DNA of 64,000 nt from Kribbella pratensis. Its GTDB lineage: Bacteria; Actinomycetota; Actinomycetes; Propionibacteriales; Kribbellaceae. Each line of letters begins with the position of its first letter. Position 1 is the stretch's first letter. Below are positions 63,616 through 64,000 of the stretch, piece by piece. The translations under genes were made by a program, and so were the position numbers. The notes under the pieces were generated by a model. It was not told the DNA's origin and did no database searches. It saw only the letters and a list, made by a program, of their open reading frames with translations. The stretch spans positions 553,838 through 617,837 of the forward strand of contig NZ_SODP01000002.1 in NCBI RefSeq assembly GCF_004365355.1, given 5' to 3'.

Positions 63616-64000
63616 CGCGGGTCCCTCCTGGCGTGGGTGCCATGCGGTACTGCGACCGTGCGGCGAACTGTCGGCAGGCAGAACACCAGCGCGATGATCC
63701 AGCCGATCAGGCCGAGGATGCGCCACATCGTGTGTGTCTGGTCGTGCAAGGGCGTCTTGCCGTCGATCTTCGACCGGTCCACCAGCCACGCGGCATCGCC
63801 GTCGTTCGCGCTGGCCCTGGTCAGGCCGGGCAAGGAGTCGAGCGTGGACGCCAACGTCGGGTCCACCGGGCCGGGCAGGTACACGTAGTCGATCGCAAGA
63901 GCGGCCAACTGCCGGCCTTCCTCGCCGCTACCGCCACCACCCAGGGTCGCGAGCACATCAGTGATCGGCTTGGTCTGCGCCGGGGTCGGCGCCGCCTCCA
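63612..64000 (-). CDS. C-terminal end of a membrane protein, probably the glycosyltransferase partner of DUF5719 (partial)
   Basis: Only the last 128 codons are in the window; the frame is open to the edge. Visible are a segment Y-V-Y-L-P-G-P-V-D and a single C-terminal membrane helix (W-R-I-L-G-L-I-G-W-I-I-A-L-V-F) followed by a basic tail. In related genomes a large multi-pass glycosyltransferase family 2 protein lies here. The catalytic part is outside the window, so the identity is inferred from position. Confidence 0.65.
   Translation of the reverse strand, partial: EAAPTPAQTKPITDVLATLGGGGSGEEGRQLAALAIDYVYLPGPVDPTLASTLDSLPGLTRASANDGDAAWLVDRSKIDGKTPLHDQTHTMWRILGLIGWIIALVFCLPTVRRTVAVPHGTHARRDPR

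Overview
The window is high-GC DNA with dense, short-gapped, often translationally coupled genes and frequent GTG starts, which is typical of an actinomycete. The gene order follows a housekeeping block shared by Streptomyces and Mycobacterium: LysM protein, Rv3235-type protein, SecA, ribosome-hibernation factor, ComF, LpqB, MtrB, MtrA, SahH, ManA, SIS protein, Trm112-like, phosphomannomutase, Rv3259-type protein, DUF3499, DUF5719 protein. Abundant sugar ABC transporters and a Gfo/Idh/MocA plus ThuA pair make a soil genus such as Kribbella or a relative my best guess. That genus call is inference.

Region by region. 1-4.1 kb: a conserved small protein, a LysM membrane protein and an Rv3235-family protein, all three rich in tandem repeats. 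4.1-6.9 kb: VanW, AraC regulator, kinase-fold phosphotransferase. 6.9-13.9 kb (minus strand): a LacI-controlled sugar operon with binding protein, two permeases, a GH130-type phosphorylase and a Tat-exported hydrolase-like protein, headed by two palindromic operators. 14.2-20.3 kb (plus strand): a second sugar operon with GH114 polygalactosaminidase, Tat lipoprotein binding protein, two permeases, PfkB kinase and GH4 hydrolase, which I read as a candidate pathway for alpha-1,4-galactosaminoglycans. 20.3-22.6 kb: a nitronate monooxygenase-like protein and a secreted SGNH hydrolase. These clusters appear inserted between the Rv3235-type gene and secA.

22.6-35.5 kb: secA, a YcaQ/AlkX-type protein, a secreted trypsin-like protease, a ferric-reductase-like oxidoreductase, then hpf, comF, lpqB, mtrB and mtrA. 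35.8-40.8 kb: a tightly coupled chain of membrane protein, DUF4129, DUF4350, MoxR ATPase and DUF58. The SpoIIM and RDD genes that usually sit beside this chain lie at 50.4-52.4 kb, separated from it by a 9.5 kb accessory island: an ArsR/SRPBCC-VOC/kinase operon, a broken HTH gene, an amidase, a TetR-ABC exporter, DUF899 and DUF1206.

52.4-64 kb: sahH, a MerR-like regulator, a cation efflux protein, then manA, SIS, Trm112-like and manB for mannose phosphate metabolism. After a ThuA/dehydrogenase insertion come the Rv3259-type, DUF3499 and DUF5719 genes and the 3' end of a membrane protein cut by the window edge. Several long intergenic palindromes (27.1, 45.4 and 54.4 kb) are not explained by ordinary genes. 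I saw no tRNA, rRNA, CRISPR array, transposase or prophage gene.
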